Notes: generated by a model not told the origin, from the sequence alone. DNA of 64,000 nt from Cryobacterium breve (GCF_027594785.1 NZ_CP075584.1:1736001-1800000), one strand, 5' to 3'; positions 9,896 to 20,432 are shown, counted from the stretch's first letter. Program-made: numbers and translations.

Positions 9896-10260
9896 TACTT
9901 CGTACCCTCCTCAGGAGTGGCGAGCACAACAGTGATGTGGCTCGTACGCTTCTTGATCTGGAATGCGCGACCCTGTGCGCGGGCCTGGAAACGCTTGAGG
10001 GTCGTACCCTCGTCAACGAATGCCTGGCTCACGAAGAGGTCCTGCTCGTCCAGGTATGTGTTCGCTGCATCGGCCTTGACTCGTGCATTCGCGATGGCCG
10101 AGGCCACCAGCTTGTACACCGGGTCGCTGGCGCCCTGCGCTGCGAACTTCAGGATTCCCAGGGCCTCATGGGCCTGCTTGCCGCGGATCAAGTTGACGAC
10201 GCGACGAGCCTTCTGGGGGGTAACGCGGATGTGACGCACGCGTGCGATCGACTCCACCAT
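9895..10260 (-). CDS. rplV: 50S ribosomal protein L22
   Basis: L22 lines the peptide exit tunnel and affects macrolide sensitivity. The 121-residue protein begins [20 protein letters not shown] and ends with the beta-hairpin region [20 protein letters not shown]. No tunnel-loop insertion is evident. A 26-base gap precedes it after rpsS. Confidence 0.99.
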   Translation of the reverse strand: MVESIARVRHIRVTPQKARRVVNLIRGKQAHEALGILKFAAQGASDPVYKLVASAIANARVKADAANTYLDEQDLFVSQAFVDEGTTLKRFQARAQGRAFQIKKRTSHITVVLATPEEGTK

Positions 10261-10286
10261 TTCTTCTCCTCCTTCACGTCACCGCG

Positions 10287-10568
10287 TTAGCGGCGACGGC
10301 CCTTCTTGTCGTCCTTCACGTGACCACGGAAGGTGCGGGTGGGCGCAAACTCGCCGAGCTTGTGCCCGACCATGCTCTCGGTGACGAACACCGGGATGTG
10401 CTTGCGTCCGTCGTGAACCGCGATGGTGTGCCCGAGCATGTCGGGGATGATCATCGAACGGCGCGACCAGGTCTTGATTACGTTCTTGCTGCTGGCTTCA
10501 TTCGCCCGGACAACCTTGCGAAGCAGGTGGTCGTCAACGAAAGGGCCTTTCTTGAGACTGCGTGGCAT
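10287..10568 (-). CDS. rpsS: 30S ribosomal protein S19
   Basis: S19 sits in the head of the small subunit next to S13. The 93-residue protein begins [19 protein letters not shown] and carries the signature [16 protein letters not shown], ending in basic KDDKKGRRR. Length is exactly typical. It lies nine bases after rplB. Confidence 0.99.
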   Translation of the reverse strand: MPRSLKKGPFVDDHLLRKVVRANEASSKNVIKTWSRRSMIIPDMLGHTIAVHDGRKHIPVFVTESMVGHKLGEFAPTRTFRGHVKDDKKGRRR

Positions 10569-10577
10569 CGTCTACTC

Positions 10578-11418
10578 CTACTTACGCTTCTTGCCGACAG
10601 TACGGCGACGAACGATGAGCTTGTCGCTTTCCTTGTTCGGGTGCCGGGTACGGCCTTCTTTCTGGCCCCAGGGGCTGACGGGGTGACGTCCACCGGACGT
10701 CTTTCCCTCGCCACCACCGTGCGGGTGGTCGACCGGGTTCATGGCAACACCACGAACGGTCGGGCGAACGCCTTTCCAGCGCATCCGGCCGGCCTTGCCC
10801 CAGTTGATGTTCGACTGCTCGGCGTTGCCGACCTCGCCGATCGTGGCGCGGCAGCGGGCGTCGACGTTACGGATTTCTCCGGACGGCAGGCGCAGGCTGG
10901 GCGTAGATGCCATCCTTCGCAACGAGGCGAACCGACGAACCGGCGGAGCGGGCCATCTTGGCACCGCCGCCCGGACGCAGTTCGACCGCGTGGATGATGG
11001 TACCGGTGGGGATGTTCTTCAGCGGCAGGTTGTTGCCGGGCTTGATGTCAGCACCCGAACCCGACTCGATGATGTCGCCCTGGTTCAGCTTGTTCGGGGC
11101 GATGATGTAGCGCTTGGTGCCGTCAACGAAGTGCAGGAGCGCGATGCGCGCCGTGCGGTTCGGGTCGTACTCGATGTGAGCGACCTTGGCGTTGACGCCA
11201 TCTTTGTCGTTACGACGGAAGTCGATGAGACGGTACTGACGCTTGTGTCCACCACCGATGTGACGGGTGGTGATGCGACCCTGGTTGTTACGGCCACCGG
11301 TCTTGGACAGGGGGCGAAGCAGGGACTTCTCCGGGGTCGAACGGGTGATCTCTGCGAAGTCCGCAACAGATGAACCGCGACGACCAGGAGTCGTGGGCTT
11401 GAACTTACGAATAGCCAT
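10578..11418 (-). CDS. rplB: 50S ribosomal protein L2 (one frameshift)
   Basis: L2 is needed for peptidyl transferase activity and subunit joining. The first frame runs [20 protein letters not shown] to [11 protein letters not shown]. An extra base near 10896 shifts the frame, which continues [20 protein letters not shown] and includes the signature [18 protein letters not shown]. Removing one base gives the normal 279 residues. The gene is essential, so an assembly insertion is the best explanation. Confidence 0.96.
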
Positions 11419-11443
11419 TTCTTATTCCTCTAGTCCGCGCCGC

Positions 11444-11746
11444 TTAGCCGACGGCCGTGAAGATGTCGATGGAACCGGACTTGAGCGTGACGATGGCACG
11501 CTTGGTGTCCTTGCGCTTGCCCTGACCGAACTTCGTGCGACGCGTCTTGCCGATGCGGTTCATGGTGTTGATCGAAGCGACCTCCACCTTGAAGATCTTT
11601 TCGATCGCGAGCTTGATTTCGGTCTTGTTCGAGCGCGGGTCCACGATGAAGGTGTACTTGCCCTCGTCGATCAGGCCGTAGCTCTTTTCAGAGACGACCG
11701 GAGCGATGATGACGTCGCGGGGATCCTTGTTGATCGGGGTAGCCAT
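11444..11746 (-). CDS. rplW: 50S ribosomal protein L23
   Basis: L23 is the main docking site for trigger factor and SRP at the tunnel exit. The 100-residue protein contains [19 protein letters not shown] near the start and the [18 protein letters not shown] basic loop. The ATG at 11746 overlaps the rplD stop by one base. Length is normal. Confidence 0.98.
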   Translation of the reverse strand: MATPINKDPRDVIIAPVVSEKSYGLIDEGKYTFIVDPRSNKTEIKLAIEKIFKVEVASINTMNRIGKTRRTKFGQGKRKDTKRAIVTLKSGSIDIFTAVG

Positions 11747-12396
11747 TATGCGGACACCTCTTCCTTCTTGGTCTTGCTCGCCACGAACGCGTCGAACGCG
11801 CCCAGGGTGAAGACGATGTCGTCGCTGACGAGAACGTCGTAGGCATTCAGCTGGTCCCAGGACAGCACGTGCACCGTCGGGAGGTTGCGGATGCTGCGCA
11901 GTGTCAGCTCATCGGTGCGCTCGAGGACGACCAGCACGTGCTTGCTGGAGGCGATCTGGGTGAGCAGCGTGATGGCGCCCTTGGTGCTGGGCGTCTCGGC
12001 GGTGAACAGTGCGGTGACGACGTGAAGACGGTCGCCGCGGGCGCGGTCGGAAAGCGATCCGCGCAGTGCAGCCGCGATCATTTTCTTGGGGGTGCGCTGT
12101 TCGTAGTTGCGGGGCGTCGGTCCGTGGACGATGCCACCGCCGGTCATCTGGGGCGCGCGGATCGAGCCCTGACGAGCGCGACCGGTTCCCTTCTGCTTGA
12201 AGGGCTTGCGACCGGCACCGGAAACTTCTCCGCGGCGCTTGGTCTTGTGCGTGCCCTGGCGTGCGGCAGCGAGCTGCGCGACGACGACCTGGTGGATCAG
12301 GGGGATGTTGGTCTGGACGTCGAAGATTTCGGCGGGCAGTTCAACGGAACCGGACTTTGCGCCGGTTGCATCGATGAGATCGAGCGTGGTGGCCAT
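11746..12396 (-). CDS. rplD: 50S ribosomal protein L4
   Basis: L4 lines the exit tunnel and in gammaproteobacteria also represses the S10 operon. The 216-residue protein contains [20 protein letters not shown] and [20 protein letters not shown], the conserved tunnel-loop region. It lies four bases after rplC. Whether it binds the S10 leader here is unknown. Confidence 0.98.
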   Translation of the reverse strand: MATTLDLIDATGAKSGSVELPAEIFDVQTNIPLIHQVVVAQLAAARQGTHKTKRRGEVSGAGRKPFKQKGTGRARQGSIRAPQMTGGGIVHGPTPRNYEQRTPKKMIAAALRGSLSDRARGDRLHVVTALFTAETPSTKGAITLLTQIASSKHVLVVLERTDELTLRSIRNLPTVHVLSWDQLNAYDVLVSDDIVFTLGAFDAFVASKTKKEEVSA

Positions 12397-12400
12397 GCGG

Positions 12401-13060
12401 TTACGCTCCCTTCACGGCAGTGCGGACGAATACGAGGCGGCCCTTGGCGCCGGGAACGGCACCCTTGACCAGCAGGAGGCCCTTCTCGGCATCGATCGCG
12501 TGAACCTTGAGGTTCAGCACGGTGACGCGCTCGCCACCCATACGACCGGCCATGCGCATGCCCTTGAAGACACGGCTCGGGGTCGAGGAAGCACCGATGG
12601 AACCGGGCTTGCGGTGGTTACGGTGCGAACCGTGAGAAGAGGAGACACCCTTGAAGTTGTGACGCTTCATAACACCGGCGAAACCCTTACCCTTGCTCGT
12701 GCCCATGACGTCGACCTTGGAGCCGGCAACGAAGACACCGTCAACGGTGAGTTCCTGTCCCAGGGTGTAGTCAGCGGCATCCGCGGTGCGGAGCTCGGTG
12801 AGGTGACGGCGAGGCGTGACGCCCGCCTTTTCGAAGTGTCCGGCGGAAGGCTTGTTGACCTTGCGCGGGTCGATGGCGCCTGCAGCGATCTGGACGCCGG
12901 CGTAGCCGTCGATTTCCTTGCTGCGGATCTGGGTGACAACGTTCGGCGAGATCTCGATGACGGTGACGGGAACGAGCTTGTTGTTCTCGTCCCAGACCTG
13001 GGTCATGCCGAGCTTCTTGCCGAGGAGACCCTTGGTGGTCTTGGTATCGGAGTAAGACAT
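12401..13060 (-). CDS. rplC: 50S ribosomal protein L3
   Basis: L3 starts large-subunit assembly near the 3' end of 23S rRNA. The 219-residue protein has [20 protein letters not shown] near the start and the signature [19 protein letters not shown]. Eight bases separate it from rpsJ. Length is normal. Confidence 0.99.
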   Translation of the reverse strand: MSYSDTKTTKGLLGKKLGMTQVWDENNKLVPVTVIEISPNVVTQIRSKEIDGYAGVQIAAGAIDPRKVNKPSAGHFEKAGVTPRRHLTELRTADAADYTLGQELTVDGVFVAGSKVDVMGTSKGKGFAGVMKRHNFKGVSSSHGSHRNHRKPGSIGASSTPSRVFKGMRMAGRMGGERVTVLNLKVHAIDAEKGLLLVKGAVPGAKGRLVFVRTAVKGA

Positions 13061-13068
13061 CGCGGGCC

Positions 13069-13377
13069 CTAGAGCTTGATCTCGATGTTGACGTCCGCCG
13101 GGAGGTCGAGACGCATGAGCGAGTCGACGGCCTTCGGGGTGGGGTCAATGATGTCGATCAGACGCTTGTGGGTGCGCATTTCAAAGTGCTCCCGGCTGTC
13201 CTTGTACTTGTGAGGGGAACGGATGACACACACCACGTTCTTCTCGGTCGGAAGCGGCACGGGGCCGACGACTGTCGCGCCCGCACGGGTCACGGTGTCG
13301 ACGATCTTGCGCGCCGAGATGTCAATGACCTCGTGGTCATAAGACTTAAGCCGAATGCGGATTTTCTGTCCCGCCAT
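13069..13377 (-). CDS. rpsJ: 30S ribosomal protein S10 (first gene of the S10 cluster)
   Basis: S10 is a ribosomal protein and, as NusE, part of transcription antitermination complexes. The 102 residues include [20 protein letters not shown], the signature [20 protein letters not shown], and end [16 protein letters not shown] purine-rich ribosome-binding site (GAAAGAGAG) precedes the ATG. It heads a run of 23 minus-strand genes to map, with a leader holding a stem-loop at 13551-13580. Confidence 0.99.
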   Translation of the reverse strand: MAGQKIRIRLKSYDHEVIDISARKIVDTVTRAGATVVGPVPLPTEKNVVCVIRSPHKYKDSREHFEMRTHKRLIDIIDPTPKAVDSLMRLDLPADVNIEIKL

Positions 13378-13550
13378 GTCGAACTCTCTTTCTTGTCAAG
13401 GCTTCGTACATCCCGAAGGCTGCATTGGACGCCGTAGTAGCACTGCTGCTGTCGCACCACTGTTCATCTGTCAATTTCGATTCCTCGTCTCGCAGCCTTC
13501 CAGCCGCACGACTTTGAACCGAGCCAACCGCTTCTCCATACCGGGGCATG

Positions 13551-13580
13551 GGGAAAGGCATGGATTTCCCATGCTTTCCC
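13551..13580 (-). promoter_or_regulatory. Stem-loop in the S10 operon leader
   Basis: Arms 13551-13563 and 13569-13580 pair over 12 bp with a single bulged base and a tiny loop (GGGAAAGCATGG against CCATGCCTTTCCC in the transcript). It lies about 175 bases upstream of the rpsJ start. S10 leaders in E. coli carry an L4-responsive attenuator; a similar autoregulatory role here is only a possibility. Confidence 0.5.
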
Positions 13581-13878
13581 GGCTGTTGGTTTAAGCTCTG
13601 TTCTGCTACCCGCGGCCTAACCGTGCGTCCTGTGGACACCGGCTATGCACTGCCTGGCAGTGATCCCGACACCGCGTGCAGCGCGGCAGTCGAAAGTGTT
13701 GAACTAGAAGAGTCTGCCACAGGGGTAGGTCTTTGTGCAACCCGGGCGTGTCGCGCTCGGCGTGTCGCCCCCTTTCGCGCCGTTTCGCGCCCTTTCCGAC
13801 GCTTCCCCGCCCGTTTCGCGACCGTTTCCTGCTGCCGAGGCCCCGGTCTCAACCCGCCACCGGCATCCACTCGCCTAT

Positions 13879-13940
13879 GCGCTCCAGTTGCGCCGCTTCG
13901 CGCCCGGCATGCCTGGTGCGAAGCGGCGCAACTGGAGCGC
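13879..13940. repeat. REP-like palindrome, copy A (23-bp perfect arms)
   Basis: Arms 13879-13901 and 13918-13940 are perfect reverse complements over 23 bp. The 16-base loop holds a GGCATGCC palindrome. The core CGCCGCTTCGC...GCGAAGCGGCG recurs at 15274-15311 and 58279-58316. A partial right-hand half-site (CTGGCGCGAAGCGGCTC) follows near 13952-13968. All copies are intergenic. Confidence 0.85.
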
Positions 13941-14000
13941 GACTTGAGGAACTGGCGCGAAGCGGCTCAAATGGCGCGCGACAAGGGCGCACGATGCAGG

Positions 14001-14060
14001 GAGACTCGGGGACTCGGGGACTCGGGGACACGGAGACACGGGACACGGGGACACGGGACG
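14001..14060 (+). repeat. Tandem repeat of an octamer GGGGACTC/GGGGACAC
   Basis: Successive units read GGGACTCG, GGGACTCG, GGGACTCG, then variants GGGACACG and GAGACACG. About seven units end just before the orphan antitoxin-like gene's stop codon at 14078. It is a short minisatellite of unknown role. Confidence 0.7.
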
Positions 14061-14077
14061 CGAACGCGGCGCTCGTG

Positions 14078-15094
14078 TCAACCGACGAAGAGACGCGGGC
14101 GCCCGATCGGAAGACCAAGAGGGACGAGGCGGGCGCGCAAGCGTTTCTGACTTCGGCCGGTCGCGGAATCCCAGCGCGTGAACCCGTTGACCTGGCGTCG
14201 GATGCCATCTTCGCGGAGCTTCTCGTCGTAGACCACCTGCTCGGGGCTGCGGCCTCCGCGCAGGACCTCGTCGAAGTATTTGCTCCGGCCATCCGCCTCA
14301 CCCACGCCGCGCTGGGCCAGCCAGAAGAAATCGCGGAAGAACTCCCGATCGTCGACGATGAACCGCTGCTGCAGGATCGGCTCCGGGAAACCGATCAGGG
14401 CGATAGTGACGCGGCTATCGGTTTCGTTGACCGAGCCGGAGAGCGACGTTGCGAAGTCAATGACCGCCCGGGCCCTGACGGACCCCCGGAACGGCAGCAT
14501 CCGCTCCCATTCCTCCAGCAGTTCGGCTCGGGTGGTGAGCGGGGGAACCCTGTTCCAGGGATCAATCGCGAGTGCACGGTCGGCGGCGGCCATCGCTCCC
14601 CGCAGGTCGAGGGTCGCCGCGAGGTCGATCACGGTGCGGGCAACCGTCGTGACTAACAGGCCGTCCTTCCTGGTGATGGAGCGGGGATCGAGCCCGAGGG
14701 CGTGCTTGACGATGCCCGGCTTGGAACGACCGCCACCGGTGCGCTCGATGGTGAAGTGCACCTCGTCCGGCCAGCGGACGCGGCTCGGCAGGCCCCAGAG
14801 GACTGCCGCCGACTGGTGGGAGAGCACGAGCTCGGTTTGCCGCAGCGTGGCCGCTCCCCTGACCCGGAGGGAGTACCGCCGATCATCATCGAGTTCGAGC
14901 CACCGAGTCGCGGTGATGTACTGGCCGCGGCCGATGCGGTGCAGGGTTCCCGCTTCCGCACGGCGACGTAGTCGAAGGTCCGCTTGGAAGGCACGCTGCA
15001 ACAGAGCCGAGTACAGGATCTCGTCGCTGTCGTCCCCGGTGATGGTTTCAAGGTGGTTGCCGGAGGGGACTCCGCCCTCTGTGTGCTGGGTCAT
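14078..15094 (-). CDS. AbiEi-type antitoxin-domain protein, orphan
   Basis: The protein of 338 residues resembles the large actinobacterial family annotated as type IV toxin-antitoxin AbiEi-family antitoxin-domain proteins. An N-terminal winged-helix region (DLRLRRRAEAGTLHRIGRG, then the QYIT segment) leads into LVLSHQSAAVLWGLP. The C-terminal part has an endonuclease-fold-like segment VGEADGRSKYFDEVLRGG. The ATG at 15094 is chosen because the in-frame sequence upstream is low-complexity repeat DNA. No AbiEii-like toxin gene adjoins it. REP-like palindromes lie on both sides. Function is unknown; DNA binding is inferred from the winged helix. Confidence 0.7.
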   Translation of the reverse strand: MTQHTEGGVPSGNHLETITGDDSDEILYSALLQRAFQADLRLRRRAEAGTLHRIGRGQYITATRWLELDDDRRYSLRVRGAATLRQTELVLSHQSAAVLWGLPSRVRWPDEVHFTIERTGGGRSKPGIVKHALGLDPRSITRKDGLLVTTVARTVIDLAATLDLRGAMAAADRALAIDPWNRVPPLTTRAELLEEWERMLPFRGSVRARAVIDFATSLSGSVNETDSRVTIALIGFPEPILQQRFIVDDREFFRDFFWLAQRGVGEADGRSKYFDEVLRGGRSPEQVVYDEKLREDGIRRQVNGFTRWDSATGRSQKRLRARLVPLGLPIGRPRLFVG

Positions 15095-15421
15095 GCGCTG
15101 ACTCTGCGCCGCCTGGCTCAGGCACACATGCACTGCCAGGCATCGGTGGAGAATGTCACGTTCGACCGGCCTGTGCAGGGGCGGACCTCGCCTGGCGGCC
15201 CGGCGCATCCGCCTGGTGCACCCGGCCACGCTGCTCGCAGCCCGCCGCCCGCAGAAACCACGCGCGCAAATTGCGCCGCTTCGCGCCAGGCACACCAGGC
15301 GCGAAGCGGCGGAACCGGCGCGCGAACCGGGCGAACTGGCGCGAAGCGGCGGAAGTGGGGCGTAACGCGCACGTCACCGGGCGACGGCGGCGAGCATCGG
15401 CGGGTACTCGCCGCGAGAGTG
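15095..15421. other. Gene-free repeat region between two antitoxin-like genes
   Basis: About 330 bases that hold REP-like copy B (15274-15311), a further half-site of the same repeat around 15333-15352 (GAACTGGCGCGAAGCGGCGG), and GC-rich sequence. Open frames across it are repetitive and not credible genes. The promoter of the AbiEi-like gene should lie in the lower part, but no clear hexamers were recognised. Confidence 0.6.
15274..15311. repeat. REP-like palindrome, copy B
   Basis: Arms 15274-15287 and 15298-15311 are perfect 14-bp reverse complements (CGCCGCTTCGCGCC / GGCGCGAAGCGGCG) around a ten-base loop AGGCACACCA. The arm and loop sequence closely match copies at 13879-13940 and 58279-58316. 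Confidence 0.85.
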
Positions 15422-15631
15422 CTATTCGGTGCCGAGGTGGGTGTCGGCGGCGGCGCGGGCCTGCTCGATCTGGTCCTCGAACTTGTTGCCGGTGACCTTG
15501 TTGACCGCATCGGCGGTGCCGTCGAGCAGCTTGTCGCTGATGTCCTCGGCCTGCTCGCTGTGCAGGGCGTCGGTGACCTTGCTGTCGCCCAGGAACTCCT
15601 GGGCCTTCTTGGTGATGTCGTCCAGTCCCAT
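15422..15631 (-). CDS. MT0933-like small antitoxin family protein
   Basis: A 69-residue hydrophilic, helical protein beginning MGLDDITKKAQEFLGDSK and ending FEDQIEQARAAADTHLGTE. The pattern (short N-terminal GLDD, repeated acidic helices, KVTGNKFEDQI) matches the actinobacterial family named after M. tuberculosis MT0933/Rv0909, whose partner there is a neighbouring toxin. No toxin is adjacent here, so the role is uncertain; some members may be stress proteins rather than antitoxins. It stands alone upstream of the tuf terminator. Confidence 0.7.
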   Translation of the reverse strand: MGLDDITKKAQEFLGDSKVTDALHSEQAEDISDKLLDGTADAVNKVTGNKFEDQIEQARAAADTHLGTE

Positions 15632-15716
15632 GATCTACTCCAGTCCGGCCGCTCCAGTGCGACCGCGACCCACGATAGAACCGCGGCCCGCCCGCGACAA
15701 GGGTCGCCGGGCACGC

Positions 15717-15750
15717 AAAAACGGGCCGGCCCCGAAGGACCGACCCGTTT
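15717..15750 (-). terminator. Rho-independent terminator of tuf
   Basis: Downstream of the tuf stop the transcript folds as AAACGGGTCGGTCC, loop TTCG, GGGCCGGCCCGTTTTT. The stem is GC-rich with a UUCG-type tetraloop and a run of five T, the textbook form. It ends the rpsL-rpsG-fusA-tuf transcript. Confidence 0.88.
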
Positions 15751-15772
15751 CAGTGGTGCAGGTGGTGAAGAA

Positions 15773-16967
<1,195 letters not shown>

Positions 16968-17040
16968 TGTGGGTCCTCCTCAGGACTCTCGGCTTCACCG
17001 CCCGCTGGTTTGCGGCCGGAGAAACTGCTGGATTTGTGTA

Positions 17041-17068
17041 CTTATATTACTCGGGCCGGGAGGCCGAA
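17041..17068 (-). promoter_or_regulatory. Candidate tuf promoter with overlapping stem-loop
   Basis: On the minus strand TTCGGC (17063-17068) and TATAAG (17041-17046) are spaced by 16 bases, about 75 bases upstream of the tuf start. This is an AT-rich island in otherwise very GC-rich DNA. A 7-bp hairpin (GGCCGAA/TTCGGCC, 17062-17080) overlaps the -35 and may attenuate read-through from fusA, leaving tuf to be driven separately. Confidence 0.5.
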
Positions 17069-17111
17069 GCGATTTCGGCCCGAAGGCCCGGAAAGGCCCG
17101 AGGGCCCCAGG

Positions 17112-19227
17112 CTATTCGCCCTTGTTCTTCTGGATGATCTCTTCGGCAACAGCCTTGGGGACCTCGGCGTAGCTCTCGAAGGTCATCGAGTACACGGCGC
17201 GCCCGGAGGTCTTGGACCTCAGGTCGCCGATGTAACCGAACATCTCCGACAGCGGAACGAAGGCACGAATGACCTTGACGCCGCTCGCGTCCTCCATGGT
17301 CTGAATCTGACCACGGCGGGAGTTGAGGTCGCCGATGACGTCGCCCATGTATTCCTCGGGCGTACGAACTTCGACGCTCATGAGCGGCTCGAGAAGAACA
17401 GGGTTCGCCTTGCGGACGGCTTCCTTGAAGCCCATCGAACCGGCGATCTTGAACGCCATCTCCGAGGAGTCGACGTCGTGCGCGGCACCGTCGAGCAGGC
17501 TGGCGCGAACGCCGACCATCGGGTAGCCGGCCAGAACACCGACGTGCATGGCGTCCTGGATGCCCGCGTCGACCGAGGGGATGTATTCCCTGGGGATGCG
17601 GCCACCGGTGACCTTGTTCAGGAACTCGTAGCCCTTTTCGGCAGTGATTTCAAGCGGCTCGATCGCGATCTGAATCTTCGCGAACTGGCCGGATCCACCG
17701 GTCTGCTTCTTGTGGGTGTAGTCGTGACGCTCGACGGCCTTGCGGATCGTCTCGCGGTACGCGACCTGGGGCTTGCCGACGTTGGCCTCGACGTTGAACT
17801 CGCGACGCATGCGGTCGACGAGGATGTCCAGGTGAAGTTCACCCATTCCCTTGATGACCGTCTGGCCAGTTTCCTGGTTCTGCTCGGTGCGGAAGGTCGG
17901 GTCTTCTTCGGCCAGCTTCTGGATCGCGAGACCCAGCTTTTCCTGGTCCTGCTTCGTCTTCGGCTCGATCGCAACCTCGATCACCGGGTCAGGGAACGTC
18001 ATCGACTCGAGTACGACCTGGTGGTTCGGGTCGCACAGGGTGTCGCCGGTGGTGGTGTCCTTGAGGCCGATGACCGCGTAGATGTGACCGGCGGTCACGA
18101 AGGCCACCGGGTTCTCCTTGTTGGCGTGCATCTGGAAGATCTTGCCGATGCGCTCCTTCTTGCCCTTGGTCGAGTTGATGACCTGGCCGCCGGAGTCGAG
18201 GTGTCCCGAGTAGACGCGGATGTAGGTGAGGCGACCGAAGAACGGGTGCACTGCAACCTTGAACGCGAGGGCCGTGAACGGCTCGGACGCGTCGGAGTGA
18301 CGCATGACGACGACCTCTTCATCGCGCGCGTCGTGGGCCTCGATGGCCGGCACGTCGAGCGGGGGGGGGGAGGTAGTCGATGACTGCGTCGAGCATCGGC
18401 TGGACGCCGCGGTTCTTGAACGCGGAGCCGCAGAGGACCGGGTAGATCTCGCTGTTGACCGTGAGCTTGCGGATCGCGTGCTTGATCTCGGAGACGGTGA
18501 GCTCTTCGCCGGAGAAGTACTTCTCCATGAGGTCGTCATCGGTCTCGGCGACGGTCTCGAGGAGCAGCTTGCGGTAAACCGCGGCCTGCTCGACGAGGTC
18601 GGCCGGGATGACCTCGATCTCGTAGTGGGAGCCCATCTCGACATCACCCTTGGAGTCGCCGCGCCAGGTCAGTGCACGCATCTCGACGAGGTCGACAACA
18701 CCTTCGAAGGTGTTCTCGGCGCCGATCGGCAGCTGGATGACGAGCGGCTTCGCGCCGAGGCGCTTGACGATGGTGTCGACGGTGTAGAAGAAGTCCGCGC
18801 CGAGCTTGTCCATCTTGTTGACGAAGCAGATGCGGGGGACGTCGTACTTGTCGGCCTGGCGCCAGACGGTCTCGGACTGGGGCTCAACGCCCTCCTTGCC
18901 GTCGAACACGGCAACCGCGCCGTCGAGGACGCGGAGCGAACGCTCCACCTCAACGGTGAAGTCAACGTGGCCGGGGGTGTCGATGATGTTGATCTGGTTG
19001 CCTGCCCAGAAACAGGTCGTCGCAGCCGAGGTGATCGTGATGCCACGTTCCTGCTCCTGCGCCATCCAGTCCATGGTCGAGGCGCCGTCGTGGGTCTCGC
19101 CGATCTTGTGGTTGACACCCGTGTAGTACAGGATGCGCTCAGTGACGGTGGTCTTGCCAGCGTCAATGTGCGCCATGATGCCAATATTGCGGACCTTGCT
19201 CAGGTCGGTGAGCACATCAAGTGCCAC
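17112..19227 (-). CDS. fusA: Elongation factor G (frameshift in a C/G run)
   Basis: EF-G drives translocation with GTP. The G-domain motifs [17 protein letters not shown] and NKMDKLGA are in the N-terminal frame. At 18361-18370 a run of ten G (plus strand) puts the coding frame out by one. Nine would restore [19 protein letters not shown] and the rest of domains II-V. Corrected length is 704 residues, normal. A run-length error is far more likely than a broken essential gene. The long homopolymer itself is real enough to note. Confidence 0.97.
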
Positions 19228-19284
19228 GGGTGTCCTCCGGACGTTTTTTGGGGTGATTTGGGGCGAAACAAGACAAGCCGATAG

Positions 19285-19314
19285 GCGAGCCGGGCGGATG
19301 ACCGCCCGGCTCGC
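19285..19314 (-). promoter_or_regulatory. Strong stem-loop between rpsG and fusA
   Basis: A perfect 13-bp inverted repeat (arms 19285-19297 and 19302-19314, loop ATGA) lies 15 bases after the rpsG stop. There is no T-rich tail in the direction of transcription, so it is more likely an attenuator, RNA-processing or stability element than a full terminator. Confidence 0.6.
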
Positions 19315-19328
19315 TCACCGGGGCGCTA

Positions 19329-19799
19329 CTACCAGCGGTAGTGTGCGAAGGCCTTGTTCGCCTCGGCCATCTTGTGCGTGTCTTCACGACGCTTGACCGC
19401 GGCACCGAGGCCGTTGGACGCGTCGAGGATTTCGTTGGTGAGGCGCTCGGTCATGGTCTTCTCGCGACGGGCCTTGGCGTAGCTGGTCAACCAGCGGAGG
19501 GCCAGGGTGTTGGCGCGGTGCGGCTTGACTTCGACCGGAACCTGGTAGGTGGAACCACCGACGCGGCGCGAACGCACCTCGAGGGTGGGGCGCACGTTGT
19601 CGAGCGCCTTCTTCAGCGTGACGACAGCATCCGCACCGTTCTTGGCAACGACGCCCTCGAGTGCATCGTAAACGATGCGCTCGGCGAGGCCCTTTTTGCC
19701 GTCGAGGAGGATTTTGTTGACGAGCTGGGAGACGATGGGGGCGCCGTATACCGGGTCAGCGATAACGGGACGCTTGGGCGCTGGGCCTTTACGAGGCAT
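19329..19799 (-). CDS. rpsG: 30S ribosomal protein S7
   Basis: S7 nucleates assembly of the small-subunit head and is the str-operon repressor in E. coli. The 156 residues begin [19 protein letters not shown] and include the signature [18 protein letters not shown], ending [10 protein letters not shown]. The ATG at 19799 overlaps the rpsL stop by one base. Confidence 0.99.
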   Translation of the reverse strand: MPRKGPAPKRPVIADPVYGAPIVSQLVNKILLDGKKGLAERIVYDALEGVVAKNGADAVVTLKKALDNVRPTLEVRSRRVGGSTYQVPVEVKPHRANTLALRWLTSYAKARREKTMTERLTNEILDASNGLGAAVKRREDTHKMAEANKAFAHYRW

Positions 19800-20173
19800 T
19801 ACTTCTTCTCCATCTTGGCGCCGTAGCGGCTACGAGCCTGCTTGCGGTTCTTGACAGCCTGGGTGTCCAGTGCGCCGCGAACGATCTTGTAACGAACACC
19901 GGGGAGGTCCTTGACGCGACCGCCACGCACGAGCACCATCGAGTGCTCCTGCAGGTTGTGACCCTCGCCGGGGATGTAGGCGGTGACCTCGGTACCGTTC
20001 GACAGCTTGACGCGGGCGACCTTGCGGAGAGCCGAGTTCGGCTTCTTCGGGGTGGTGGTGTACACGCGAGTGCACACGCCGCGCTGCTGCGGGTTGGCCT
20101 TGAGGGCGGGAGCCTTGGTCTTGGTGACCTTGGGGCTGCGGCCCTTCCTGACCAACTGCTGAATGGTTGGCAC
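19799..20173 (-). CDS. rpsL: 30S ribosomal protein S12
   Basis: S12 controls decoding accuracy and is the streptomycin-resistance target. The 124 residues include [20 protein letters not shown] and [19 protein letters not shown] followed by VKDLPG. Both Lys residues that mutate to resistance (in PKKPNS and RVKDLPG) are wild type. The GTG start at 20173 follows a good AAGGAG site. The 259 bases upstream hold the operon promoter region; no clear hexamers were recognised, only a short GGAACAAGTTCC palindrome. Confidence 0.99.
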   Translation of the reverse strand: MPTIQQLVRKGRSPKVTKTKAPALKANPQQRGVCTRVYTTTPKKPNSALRKVARVKLSNGTEVTAYIPGEGHNLQEHSMVLVRGGRVKDLPGVRYKIVRGALDTQAVKNRKQARSRYGAKMEKK

Positions 20174-20432
20174 TAATTACTCCTTGTTATTGCTGCACGG
20201 TGACAGCTCATTGATGGTTAGCATTCGATTCGTTCCGTTTCCGGTCCTTGTCGAGTTCATCTGGACCCGCCGGCGCACACGGAACAAGTTCCGCGCGTTT
20301 CAGTGGGTATGCCGTGGGGGCTGCTCGGTGAGCAAACCCAGCATGCGTGCCGTGTCTGGGCGCCTAAGGTGCGGCACGACGAGATCGCGATGGCATGACT
20401 CAAGCGCACGACGAAGCGCACACCCCGAAATA

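Larger units (their letters stand above)
13378..14077. other. Gene-free region: S10 leader followed by palindromic and tandem repeats
   Basis: About 700 bases without a convincing gene. The part next to rpsJ (to about 13640) is the S10 5' leader with a stem-loop. From about 13760 to 13830 there are several near-copies of TTTCGCGCC. Then follow a REP-like palindrome at 13879-13940 and an octamer tandem repeat at 14001-14060. Open frames here are compositionally repetitive and do not resemble proteins. Confidence 0.6.

Noticed and set aside
13741-14100. Genes encoded by long open frames in the repeat region upstream of rpsJ
   Set aside because: Translations are low-complexity (Arg/Thr/Gly repeats) and arise from GC-rich palindromes and the tandem octamer.
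13641-15760. A transposon or integrated element between the ribosomal clusters
   Set aside because: No transposase, integrase, terminal inverted repeat pair with target duplication, or att-like duplication was seen; only palindromic repeats and antitoxin-like genes.
18361-18370. Phase variation of fusA through its G run
   Set aside because: EF-G is essential, so an off state would be lethal. Run-length error is the simpler view.
20174-20432. A tRNA or small RNA gene upstream of rpsL
   Set aside because: No cloverleaf or convincing structured RNA was found; only a short GGAACAAGTTCC palindrome is present.
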